From Pararobbsia silviterrae (lineage in GTDB: Bacteria; Pseudomonadota; Gammaproteobacteria; Burkholderiales; Burkholderiaceae): 64,000 nucleotides of DNA. The position numbers and the translations under genes were made by a program. Positions within the stretch are counted from its first letter, which is position 1. Every line of letters begins with the position of its first letter. Under the pieces are notes generated by a model, which did not search any database, was not told the origin of the DNA, and worked only from the letters and a program-made list of their open reading frames with translations. Positions 21,291 through 28,804 of this stretch are shown in pieces. The stretch lies in assembly GCF_003628125.1 (NCBI RefSeq), contig NZ_RBZU01000005.1:124001-188000 (forward strand), written 5' to 3'.

Positions 21291-22625
21291 TTACTTCGCG
21301 AGCAGCTTGTTGGTCCGGTCCTCGGCGTCCTTCTGGACGTCGGCGAGCGGCTTGCCTGTCGACAGCATGTTGCTGATTTCTTCGCCGACGATCTGCTGAA
21401 TCGCGAACTGGCGCGGCACCGTGTTCGGCAGCGAGTAGCCGGTCGACGAGATTTCCTTGATGTCCGAACGATGCGGCAGCGCGTTGAATGCGGCGCTGTC
21501 GATGATCGACTGACGTGCGGGCAGGTGACCCGTGCGTGCCCAGTCGCCATCGTGGTCGTAGAGGAACTTCAGGAACACGAGCGCGGCATGACGCGTCTTC
21601 TCGTCCTTGGCGCCGCCCTTGAGCATGATCCACGAGTGACCGTCGGCCCAGACCGCCTTCTTCTGGAACAGGTTCGGGAACGGCACGACTTCATAGCCGT
21701 CGTTCGCGAGCGTCGAGTCGGGCTTCTTCGCGAGGTTCGTGAAGTCTTCGATGACCCACGTACCGCACATGAGCACGCCCGCCTTGCCGTTCTCGAATGC
21801 CTGGTTCGCCGCGCCGTAGTCGAGTCCGGGCGTGATGTCGCCGGCCTTCATGAGCTTGTCGTAGAGCGACAGCGCATTGGTCGCCGCCGGGCTATGCATG
21901 TCGATCTTCGTCGGGCCGCTCGGGAACAGCGTGCCGTTCTGCTGATAGACCCACGTATCGAACGAACGCGTTTGCGCGGCGGCTTCGTTGGCGATCGGCA
22001 CCGTGAAGTAGGGCAGTCCCGTCTTGTCCTTGAACTGCTTGGCCTGCGCGAGCAGTTCGTCGGGCGTCTTCGGCAGGATCGGCTTGCCGTTCGCGTCGAC
22101 GAGACCCGCCTTCTTGAACAGGTTCACGTTGATGTGCCAGAGCCACGAGTGCGTATCGAACGGCAGCGCATAGGTCTTGTCGCCGAACGTGACGCCGCGA
22201 TGCGCGTGGCCCGTGAAGTCGTTCTTGTCGATGCCGACCGACTTGAAGCCGTCGTCGAGCGGTTCGACGAGATTGCGCTTCACGTAGTCGCCGAGCACGG
22301 CCTCGTGCATGACCGAAATCGTCGGCACGTCGTGGCTCAGAATGCGCGCATCGATCTGGGTGTAGTACGGACCCCATTCGATGATCTGCGGCTTGACGAC
22401 GATGTCTTCCTTGTTCGTCGCGTTGAACTGGTTCACGAGCGTCGTGATGATCCCGCATTCGCCGGATGCCTTGCTCACGTCGTTGACGTTGCCGTATTCG
22501 GCATCGCACGCGCCGAAGAAACGCGACAGCGTGATTTCCGTCTTCGCGGACGCGGGCGTCGCCAGCGTGGCGGCCAGACTCAACGCGGCTACCGAAAGCA
22601 GGCCGCGGGACAGCGATCTCTTCAT
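21291..22625 (-). CDS. ABC transporter sugar-binding protein (family 1 solute-binding)
   Basis: Periplasmic receptor of the oligosaccharide importer. The 444-residue product has a clear signal peptide (residues 1-27, ending TPASA) and the layout of MalE/UgpB-like binding proteins (ITTLVNQFNATN, YALPFDTHSWLWHINVNLFKKAGL, GKAGVLMCGTW). The ATG has a strong AGGAGA site. Upstream lies a 243-nt gap with a long hairpin (22778-22824) separating it from the permease gene. Such a gap is common where the binding protein needs higher expression than the membrane subunits. The ligand is probably an arabino-oligosaccharide, judged only from the GH51 neighbour. Confidence 0.94.
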   Translation of the reverse strand: MKRSLSRGLLSVAALSLAATLATPASAKTEITLSRFFGACDAEYGNVNDVSKASGECGIITTLVNQFNATNKEDIVVKPQIIEWGPYYTQIDARILSHDVPTISVMHEAVLGDYVKRNLVEPLDDGFKSVGIDKNDFTGHAHRGVTFGDKTYALPFDTHSWLWHINVNLFKKAGLVDANGKPILPKTPDELLAQAKQFKDKTGLPYFTVPIANEAAAQTRSFDTWVYQQNGTLFPSGPTKIDMHSPAATNALSLYDKLMKAGDITPGLDYGAANQAFENGKAGVLMCGTWVIEDFTNLAKKPDSTLANDGYEVVPFPNLFQKKAVWADGHSWIMLKGGAKDEKTRHAALVFLKFLYDHDGDWARTGHLPARQSIIDSAAFNALPHRSDIKEISSTGYSLPNTVPRQFAIQQIVGEEISNMLSTGKPLADVQKDAEDRTNKLLAK

Positions 22626-22777
22626 GTCTATCTCCTGTTGGATACTCGTTGGACCGCATCGCCTCCAAGGTCGCGCGGTGTCCTGGTTATGCTTGAAGCG
22701 ATCAATCGCTTTCTTGTTGCGAGGGTGTTGCGATGCACGACATGTGAAACAAAATCGGTATGGGCTCGATTCTTCGT

Positions 22778-22824
22778 CGTGTCGGTCAAAATGTACGTAT
22801 GTCTATTACATATTGACCGACACG
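22778..22824 (-). promoter_or_regulatory. 17-bp inverted repeat (RNA hairpin) between permease and binding-protein genes
   Basis: Arms 22778-22794 (CGTGTCGGTCAAAATGT) and 22808-22824 pair over 17 bp with one mismatch, leaving a 13-nt loop. On the transcribed minus strand no T-run follows, so it is not a standard terminator. It is placed to act as an intercistronic mRNA stabiliser, an attenuator or a processing site. A two-site operator is the alternative reading. Confidence 0.7.
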
Positions 22825-22868
22825 TTCGACAACTGCGGCATGACGTCGGCGATCGCTCGAAGAGCGGA

Positions 22869-23732
22869 TCAGCGGACCGTGGTGCCCGCGACGGCGGCCA
22901 CGATGTACTTCTGGAAGAACAGATACAGCACGAAGATCGGAAATCCGGCGAAGATCGCCTGGGCCATCAGATAGCCGATGCCTTCGGACTGCGCGAAATT
23001 GCCCTGCGTCGACGCGAGCCCGATCGTCAGCGTGTACATCTCAGGCTTCGAGGCGGACACGAGCGGCCACAGGTAATCGTTCCATGCGCCGAGGAACGTG
23101 AAGATCGCGAGCGTCGCCTGCGCGGGCATCGACAGCGGCAGCACGATGCGCCAGAACACCTTGAAACGCGACGCGTTGTCGAGCAGCGCCGCTTCCTCGA
23201 TGTCGACGGGCACGGCCTTGAAGTACTGCGTCATCAGATAGACGCCGAACGGCGAAGCGAGCTTCGGCATGATCAGCGCGCCATACGTGTTGTGCCAGTC
23301 GAGGTCCGCGAAGATATGGTGGAGCGGAATCACGAGCGCCTGGTCGGGCACGGCGAGGCCGCACAGGCAGATCACGTACAGATAGCGCTTGCCCGGAAAC
23401 TCGGTCCGCGCGAATCCGTATCCCGCGAGCGAGGCGATCACGAGCGTGAGGATCGTCTGGCCGAGCGAGACGATCACGCTGTTGAGCAGCCAGCCGCCGA
23501 CCGCCGACGTATGGATGATGTTCGTGTAGTTCTGCAGCGTGAACGGCGGCGAGAACAGGACGTCGGTGTGTTGCTCGAGAAATACATTGGGCTTGAACGA
23601 CAGGCAGAACACCCAGATGAGCGGGGCGATCCAGATCAGCGCGAACAGCACGACCGCGCCGAGCATGAGGCGGTCGCCAAGGCGTCCCGCGAGCGAGCCG
23701 CGCGGACGGGTTTCGATTGCGAGCGTGCTCAT
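22869..23732 (-). CDS. ABC sugar permease, MalG-like
   Basis: A 287-residue inner-membrane permease with six predicted membrane segments and the EAA loop EEAALLDNASRFKVFWRIVL (about residues 195-214) that docks with the ATPase. It belongs to the CUT1 (oligosaccharide) group by its similarity to MalG/UgpE. The ATG at 23732 overlaps the stop of the upstream permease by 4 bp (ATGA), showing translational coupling. It forms a heterodimer with the MalF-like partner. Confidence 0.95.
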   Translation of the reverse strand: MSTLAIETRPRGSLAGRLGDRLMLGAVVLFALIWIAPLIWVFCLSFKPNVFLEQHTDVLFSPPFTLQNYTNIIHTSAVGGWLLNSVIVSLGQTILTLVIASLAGYGFARTEFPGKRYLYVICLCGLAVPDQALVIPLHHIFADLDWHNTYGALIMPKLASPFGVYLMTQYFKAVPVDIEEAALLDNASRFKVFWRIVLPLSMPAQATLAIFTFLGAWNDYLWPLVSASKPEMYTLTIGLASTQGNFAQSEGIGYLMAQAIFAGFPIFVLYLFFQKYIVAAVAGTTVR

Positions 23733-24655
23733 GCGGATTCCTTCTTGCGGAGAAGCCAGGCTTGTACGACGACACCGATCAGCATGAACGCGAACAGGAC
23801 TTGCGCGGCCGCTGCGGAATAGCCGAACGTCCATTGACGGAAGCCGGTCTCGTAGATGAACTGGACCAGCGGCCGCGTCGAATTGTTCGGACCGCCGTCG
23901 GTCAGCAACTGGGCCTGACCGAACAACTGAAACTGGAACACGGCTTCGATGACGGCCACGAGCGCAACGGTTCGCCAGATCGACGGGAGCGTGATCTTCG
24001 TGAACGTGCGCCACCGGGTCGCGTTATCGAGCGCGGCGGCCTCGTAAAGCTCCTGCGGAATTTGCTGGAGCGCCGCGAGGAACAGCATCATCGGCAGACC
24101 GGCAATCCACCAGACCGTGACGACCGCGATCGTCGGCAGCGCGGTGGCTTCGTGCAGCAGCGGCACGTATTCGGGAATGCCCATCGCGTGGCTGACGTCG
24201 GCGAGCAAACCGTGGCCCGGCATCAGCACGAGCTTCCAGACGAGCGTGACGATCGTGACCGACAGCACCGACGATCCGAAGAAGATCGCGCGCAACGCGG
24301 CGCCGAAGCGGCCCGGACGATTGAGCACGAGCGCGAGCGCGAGTCCGATCACGACGAACACGGGCACCGTGAGAATCACGAAATAGAACGTGTTGCGTAC
24401 GGCGCCGCGAAAGATCGGATCGAAGACGAGATCGAGATAGTTCTTGATGCCGATGAATTCGCTCGTGCCCGCGAGCAGATCGACGTTCTGCAGGCTCAGC
24501 CACCACCCGAGTCCGAGCGGCACGATGAGCAGCAGCACGTAGACGATCACGAACGGCACGACGAACAAGGTGTTCGTCCAGCGCGAATTCGGATTGCGAT
24601 GACGGCGCTTGCGGGCCTTGGGCGTATCGATCGCGAGTGAACGGTCAGACGCCAT
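23729..24655 (-). CDS. ABC sugar permease, MalF-like
   Basis: A 308-residue inner-membrane subunit with a basic N-terminus (KARKRRHRNPNSRW), about six membrane segments and the EAA loop YEAAALDNATRWRTFTKITL. It belongs to the CUT1 group. The ATG at 24655 lies within the 3' end of the ATPase gene (11-bp overlap), so the three transport genes are tightly coupled. Together with the MalG-like partner, the ATPase and the binding protein it makes a complete importer. Confidence 0.95.
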   Translation of the reverse strand: MASDRSLAIDTPKARKRRHRNPNSRWTNTLFVVPFVIVYVLLLIVPLGLGWWLSLQNVDLLAGTSEFIGIKNYLDLVFDPIFRGAVRNTFYFVILTVPVFVVIGLALALVLNRPGRFGAALRAIFFGSSVLSVTIVTLVWKLVLMPGHGLLADVSHAMGIPEYVPLLHEATALPTIAVVTVWWIAGLPMMLFLAALQQIPQELYEAAALDNATRWRTFTKITLPSIWRTVALVAVIEAVFQFQLFGQAQLLTDGGPNNSTRPLVQFIYETGFRQWTFGYSAAAAQVLFAFMLIGVVVQAWLLRKKESA

Positions 24656-25745
24656 GATGGGCCTTGCCTGCTTCGTCGAACAGATGGAGATGGGCCGCAT
24701 CGAGACTCATGCGCACGCGTGCGCCGACTTCGAGTTCGAGATCGCGCGGTACTTCGGCGACGAGCAGCGGAAGGTTCGGCAGGCTCACGTGCGCGAGCGA
24801 GCGGTCGCCCAGGCGTTCGATGACTTCGGCGCGGCCTTCGAGCGGACCCGACGCGTCGAGGATCACGTGCTCGGCGCGCACGCCGAGCGTGAGCTTGCCG
24901 GCGGGCAGGCTCGATGCGGCGACGGCCGTCGGGATCTTGATCTGCGCGCCGGGCAGCGCGACGACGAGCCGGCCGCCTTGATCGCCCGCGCGTTCGACGT
25001 CGATGAAGTTCATCGCGGGCGCGCCGATGAAGCCTGCGACGAAGCGCGTCGCGGGGCGCTTGTAGATCTCGAGCGGGGCGCCGATCTGCTCGATGCGGCC
25101 GCGATTCATGACGACGATGCGCGTGGCGAGCGTCATCGCTTCGATCTGATCGTGCGTGACGAACACCATCGTCGAGTTCAGGCGCTGATGGATCCGCGCG
25201 AGCTCGACACGCGTGCGTGTGCGCAGCGCGGCGTCGAGATTCGACAACGGTTCGTCGAACAGGAACGCTTCAGGTTCCTTGACGACCGCGCGGCCGATCG
25301 CGACGCGCTGACGCTGGCCGCCCGAGAGCTGCGACGGACGGCGCTGCAGCAGCGCATCGAGTTCGAGCATGCGGGCCGCTTCCTTGATCCGGCGATCGAT
25401 GTCGTCCGACACGACGCCCGAGTTGCGCAGGCCGAACGCCATATTGTCGTAGACGGTCATGTGCGGGTAGAGCGCATAGTGCTGGAACACCATGGCCACG
25501 CCGCGCTTGCCCGGCGGAAGGTCGTTGACCTCGCGGTCGCCGATCGTGATCTGGCCGTCGCTGACGGACTCGAGTCCCGCGATCATGCGCAGGAGCGTCG
25601 ATTTGCCGCAGCCCGACGGGCCGAGGAAGACGAGGAATTCGCCTTCGTGGATATCGAGGTCGAGACCTGTGATGACTTCCGTCTCGCCATACCGTTTTGT
25701 TACGCCGTTGAGCCGAATACCGGTCAAGGTGCCTCCTCTGGACAT
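24645..25745 (-). CDS. ABC transporter ATPase, UgpC/MalK/MsmX-like
   Basis: A 366-residue ATPase that powers the oligosaccharide importer. Walker A is GPSGCGKST, the signature LSGGQRQRVAIGRA, Walker B FLFDEPLSNLDA; the C-terminal 120 residues form the TOBE/regulatory domain of the MalK group. It is the first gene of the operon, which is unusual because the binding protein is usually first. Start: ATG 25745 is listed, but a perfect AGGAGG lies 4 nt before a TTG at 25727, so the TTG may be the true start. A palindrome at 25773-25796 lies just upstream. Some ATPases of this type serve several importers. Confidence 0.95.
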   Translation of the reverse strand: MSRGGTLTGIRLNGVTKRYGETEVITGLDLDIHEGEFLVFLGPSGCGKSTLLRMIAGLESVSDGQITIGDREVNDLPPGKRGVAMVFQHYALYPHMTVYDNMAFGLRNSGVVSDDIDRRIKEAARMLELDALLQRRPSQLSGGQRQRVAIGRAVVKEPEAFLFDEPLSNLDAALRTRTRVELARIHQRLNSTMVFVTHDQIEAMTLATRIVVMNRGRIEQIGAPLEIYKRPATRFVAGFIGAPAMNFIDVERAGDQGGRLVVALPGAQIKIPTAVAASSLPAGKLTLGVRAEHVILDASGPLEGRAEVIERLGDRSLAHVSLPNLPLLVAEVPRDLELEVGARVRMSLDAAHLHLFDEAGKAHHGV

Positions 25746-25772
25746 GTCTCGAACTGCTGTTTTTGACTGCTT

Positions 25773-25796
25773 TGATATGATGAAAACATCGTATCA
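25773..25796 (-). promoter_or_regulatory. 24-bp palindrome, candidate GntR operator of the arabino-oligosaccharide operon
   Basis: Arms TGATATGATG and CATCGTATCA flank an AAAA spacer; 9 of 10 arm positions are complementary. It lies 28 nt before the ATG at 25745. On the minus strand it overlaps a weak candidate -10 (GATACG) placed 17 nt after TTGGAC, where a bound repressor would block transcription. The operon encodes an FCD-type GntR regulator, the obvious candidate to bind it. Binding is inference. Confidence 0.6.
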
Positions 25797-26052
25797 ACGG
25801 GGTTTTCGGCGTGTCCAATCTCACTTTTGGTATGGATTGATCCGGATTTTGAGCGCCCGGTTCACGCAAAATCGGCGCGCGGCGAGACTGGATGGGGCTC
25901 GCGCGGCATTGGCGCGCGACGGTTCGTGCAGGCCCTGGCGGGGATCGGTGTATACACCGATGCATGCAGGCATGGCCGCAAACGACGGTCCGGCGAGGGT
26001 GTGTCACCGATGTGTAACGGTCGGAATTACGTATCGGCGCGGGTTGCGTATC

Positions 26053-26220
26053 GTGGCCGCTAAGCCGCTAAGCCGCTAAGCCGCTAAGCCGCTAAGCCGC
26101 TAAGGCGCAAAGGCGCAAAGGCGCAAAGGCGCAAAGGCGCAAAGGCGCAAAGGCGCTAAGGCGTTAGGGCGCTAAGGTGTTAAGCCGTCAGGACGTTGGG
26201 ACGTTGAGGTGTTATGGCGC
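26053..26220. repeat. Array of 21 octamers (TAAGCCGC / AAAGGCGC / TAAGGCGY)
   Basis: Twenty-one consecutive 8-bp units without an indel. They run from TAAGCCGC (five identical copies), through TAAGGCGC, to AAAGGCGC (six identical copies), then into diverged units such as TAGGGCGC, TAAGGTGT, CAGGACGT and TGAGGTGT. It fills part of the 587-nt gap between the sugar operon and the LysE gene. The rest of that gap (25797-26052 and 26221-26332) holds nothing else I can identify. Confidence 0.92.
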
Positions 26221-26332
26221 TGATGGGACAAGCCGCCGATGCGATACGGCACGGGAACATTAGGACGCTAAGCGGTGAAATCGCATGGCGGCAATGCGGC
26301 CCCATCGTTCGGCCGATGGGCCCGTGACTCGC

Positions 26333-26962
26333 TCAGTCGATCGACAGATGCAGGGCAAACGCGAGGAGCGCCGCGGAAAACGTCCAGCGCTGCATGCGCT
26401 GCGCACGTGGATGATGGCGCAGCCAGTTCGAGATGCGCGACGCGCCGAAAGCGAGCGTCGTATCGAACACCGCACCGCACAAGACGAGGACGACGCCGAG
26501 TTCAAGCACCTGCAGCCAGACCTGTCCCTGTGCGGGCACGATGAACTGGGGCAGCAGCACCGAACAGAACAGCAGCGCCTTCGGATTCAGTATCGAACTC
26601 AACATGCCCTTGCCGATCGAGGTTCGCCAGGTACGCGGCGGCGTGCGGCTGCCGTCGCGCGCGGCAAGACCGAAGGCGGGCGAGCGGAAGATCTGGATCG
26701 CAAGATAGGCGAGATAGAGGGCCCCCGCGACGCGCACACCGGTGTAGAGCCAGGGTGCGCTGCGTAACAACGCCGCGACGCCGCAGGCGGAGAGCGTCAC
26801 GTGCGTGGCGCGCGCGATGGCGAGGCCGAGCGCCGTCGCGAGTCCGTGGCGCAGGCCGTGCGATGTGCTGGTCTGGAGCACGAGCGCCATGTCGGGGCCC
26901 GGCAATGCATAGACGAGCGCGAGCGCGCTGACGAAGACCAGCATGAGATTCATCGAGACCAT
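26333..26962 (-). CDS. LysE/RhtB-family amino-acid exporter
   Basis: A 209-residue inner-membrane protein with about six hydrophobic segments and the family hallmark YALPGPDMALVLQTS near the N-terminus, plus NPKALLF. The family exports amino acids or related metabolites. The start is ATG 26962; an ATG three codons downstream (26953) is also possible. The frame extends upstream into a degenerate 12-bp repeat and that part is not coding. The gene is divergent from an Lrp/AsnC regulator, the standard arrangement in which the regulator senses the exported amino acid. The substrate is unknown. Confidence 0.93.
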   Translation of the reverse strand: MVSMNLMLVFVSALALVYALPGPDMALVLQTSTSHGLRHGLATALGLAIARATHVTLSACGVAALLRSAPWLYTGVRVAGALYLAYLAIQIFRSPAFGLAARDGSRTPPRTWRTSIGKGMLSSILNPKALLFCSVLLPQFIVPAQGQVWLQVLELGVVLVLCGAVFDTTLAFGASRISNWLRHHPRAQRMQRWTFSAALLAFALHLSID

Positions 26963-27016
26963 GATGTTCGGGGCTCCGGTGAGACTTGAGGGCGCTCGCG
27001 CAGCGTCGATCGTGGC

Positions 27017-27117
27017 GGCTTCGATGCCGCATTCGAAGTCGGATTCGAAGCGGGATTCGAGGCGGCTTTCGAAGCGAGGGGCTCGAAGCAGGCATCCGAA
27101 GCAGGCTTCGAAGCGCG
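27017..27117. repeat. Degenerate 12-bp tandem repeat (ATTCGAAGCGGG type)
   Basis: Clean 12-bp units ATTCGAAGTCGG, ATTCGAAGCGGG, ATTCGAGGCGGC and TTTCGAAGCGAG occupy 27031-27078. Looser 12- to 14-bp copies flank them. The array lies in the lysE-lrp divergent region, where promoters and an Lrp site are expected. Confidence 0.65.
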
Positions 27118-27234
27118 CAGGCATAGCAGCTATCTTGCCGCGCGTTGCAGAGCGATCGCTGGCGTTTATTTGAGCTCGAACCCGAATGCGTGGAGGATTA
27201 CACTGCGATTCATCAGAACTGAAGGGGAAATCCG

Positions 27235-27699
27235 ATGAGCGATCTCGATCGGACCGATCGCGCGATTCTGGCCGAAATCCAGCGCGACGGCCGTATCTCG
27301 AACGCGCGGCTTGCCGAACGCGTCGGGCTCAGCGAGACGCCGTGCGCGCGTCGTCTCAAGCGGCTCGAAGCGGACGGATATATCGAGGGATATCGCGCTG
27401 TGTTGTCGCGCACGGCGCTCGGGCTCGGCGTCGTTGCGTTCTGCCTGGTGCGCTTTTCGCTGCACGACCGCTCGCTCGCGAATCGATTCGAGCGCGACGT
27501 GCAGGGACTGCCGCGGATCGTCGCGTGTCATAACGTGTCGGGCACGGCCGACTACCTGCTGCAGATCGTCTCGCGCGATCTCGACGACTATGGCGTCTTC
27601 ATGCGCGACGTCGTGCGCGCGCTGCCGGGGGTCACGTCGGTCGAATCGATCCTGTCGCTTAACGAAGTCAAGCGCTATGTCGGATTGCCGCTGCCCTGA
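27235..27699 (+). CDS. Lrp/AsnC-family transcriptional regulator
   Basis: A 154-residue DNA-binding protein. Residues 5-60 form the AsnC-type helix-turn-helix (DRAILAEIQRDGRISNARLA, then VGLSETPCARRLKRLE), followed by the RAM ligand-binding domain with the GTADYLLQIVSRDLDDYGVF segment. Proteins of this family sense amino acids and often activate the exporter encoded next to them; here the divergent LysE-family gene is 272 nt away. An inverted repeat straddles the stop codon (27694-27715) without a T-run. Confidence 0.93.
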   Translation: MSDLDRTDRAILAEIQRDGRISNARLAERVGLSETPCARRLKRLEADGYIEGYRAVLSRTALGLGVVAFCLVRFSLHDRSLANRFERDVQGLPRIVACHNVSGTADYLLQIVSRDLDDYGVFMRDVVRALPGVTSVESILSLNEVKRYVGLPLP

Positions 27700-27736
27700 G
27701 TCCGCGGATTCAGGGTGAATCGCTTATCCGGGCCGC

Positions 27737-27808
27737 ATCCGAGACGTGATCCGAGACGTGATCCGAGACGTGATCCGAGACGTGATCCGAGACGTGATCC
27801 GAGACGTA
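27737..27808. repeat. Six 12-bp tandem repeats (ATCCGAGACGTG)
   Basis: Six copies of ATCCGAGACGTG in register, the last ending GTA instead of GTG. It lies between lrp and the large inverted repeat at 27813-27886. Because 12 is a multiple of 3, it produces an apparent open frame rich in R, D, V and I, which is not a gene. Confidence 0.92.
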
Positions 27809-27812
27809 AACG

Positions 27813-27886
27813 GCACAACGCCTCGCATCGTTCCTGCTGTGCCGGATCGAAATCCGGCGCCGGCGGGGCGATGCGAGGCGTTGTGC
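27813..27886. other. 18-bp perfect inverted repeat with nested 7-bp hairpin
   Basis: Outer arms 27813-27830 (GCACAACGCCTCGCATCG) and 27869-27886 are perfectly complementary. The 38-nt interior contains a second stem, GCCGGAT/ATCCGGC (27841-27847 and 27852-27858) with a CGAA loop. It lies between converging lrp and bamD, 34 nt beyond the bamD stop. No T-run follows on either strand. A bidirectional transcript-end structure is the simplest reading. Confidence 0.85.
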
Positions 27887-27920
27887 GTGATGCGCGGGTC
27901 GCGTCAGCGCGACGCCGGAT

Positions 27921-28739
27921 TTACCAGAGTTGCCACCAGGGCTTGGTGTCGGTCTTGCGCGGATGACCCGTCACATACGGGCTGTCGGGGAACGTCGCGG
28001 CAAGCACGCGCTGCGTGTCGTCGGCGAGTTTCGGATCGCCGAGCGCGCGATACGAGAGGACCATCACGTGCAGCGCGTCTTCGGTCGCGGGCGCGTTCTT
28101 GTACTGCTGGATCGCGGCCTGCGAGCGATTGATCGCGGCGAGGTAGGCGCCGCGATTGTAGTAGTACTGCGCCGAGTGGACTTCATGCGACGCGAGCGCG
28201 TTGATGATGTAGCGCATGCGTTGCGCGGCATCGGGCGCGTACTTGCTCTGCGGGTACTTGTCGACGACGGTCTTGAACGCGTCGTACGAGTCGAGCAGCG
28301 CCTTCGGATCGCGCTCGCTCATATCCTGGTTGCCCCATTTCCCGAACAGACCCAGATCGTCGTTGAAGTTGATCAGGCCTTTCAGGTAATAGGCGTACGC
28401 GATATCGGGGTGATCGGGGTGCAGCTTGATGAAGCGGTCGATCGCGGTGTTCGCGTCGCCCTGTTCGCTGTCGCGATAGTGGCAATACGCGACATTGAGC
28501 TGCGATTGCTGCGCGTGCGGACCAAACGGATCGCGACCCTGGACTTGCTCGAAGTATTTCGCGCATTTCGCCCAGTCGTTGTTCGACATGGCGTCCTGGG
28601 CCTCCGAGTATAATTTGTTGGTTGTCCAGGCAGCCGTCTCGTCGGTCTTTTGCGGCAGGCCGCCGCAGCCCGCGAGAAGAACGGCCGTGCTTGCCGCGAG
28701 GGTCAGCGTTACCAGTTTGATTGTGCTCAACGCTTGCAT
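27921..28739 (-). CDS. bamD: Outer membrane assembly lipoprotein BamD
   Basis: BamD is the essential lipoprotein of the BAM complex that inserts beta-barrel proteins in the outer membrane. The 272-residue product has a lipoprotein signal peptide with lipobox LAGC (lipidated C25), followed by five TPR-like repeats (e.g. YSEAQDAMSNNDWAKCAKYF and YAYYLKGLINFNDDL). Length matches beta-proteobacterial BamD/ComL. The ATG at 28739 is chosen because the signal peptide begins there; the longer open frame upstream is not coding. It is divergent from rluD with only 65 nt between starts. Confidence 0.97.
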   Translation of the reverse strand: MQALSTIKLVTLTLAASTAVLLAGCGGLPQKTDETAAWTTNKLYSEAQDAMSNNDWAKCAKYFEQVQGRDPFGPHAQQSQLNVAYCHYRDSEQGDANTAIDRFIKLHPDHPDIAYAYYLKGLINFNDDLGLFGKWGNQDMSERDPKALLDSYDAFKTVVDKYPQSKYAPDAAQRMRYIINALASHEVHSAQYYYNRGAYLAAINRSQAAIQQYKNAPATEDALHVMVLSYRALGDPKLADDTQRVLAATFPDSPYVTGHPRKTDTKPWWQLW

Positions 28740-28804
28740 TTCCCGGGTGTCTGTTCCGAATCCTTCAAGGCCGTTTCGACGGCCGCCACTCATGGCCCTG
28801 ACTG

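Noticed and set aside
26053-26220. CRISPR array
   Set aside because: Units are 8 bp, contiguous and without unique spacers; no cas genes in the window. The same applies to the other octamer arrays.
27813-27886. Insertion-sequence remnant with terminal inverted repeats
   Set aside because: The 18-bp arms resemble IS ends, but there is no target duplication at the borders and no transposase sequence, so it is reported only as an inverted repeat.
27715-27966. Open frames with repeated RDP or RDVI peptides
   Set aside because: They come from the 12-bp tandem repeat, which is divisible by three; no ribosome-binding site or family.
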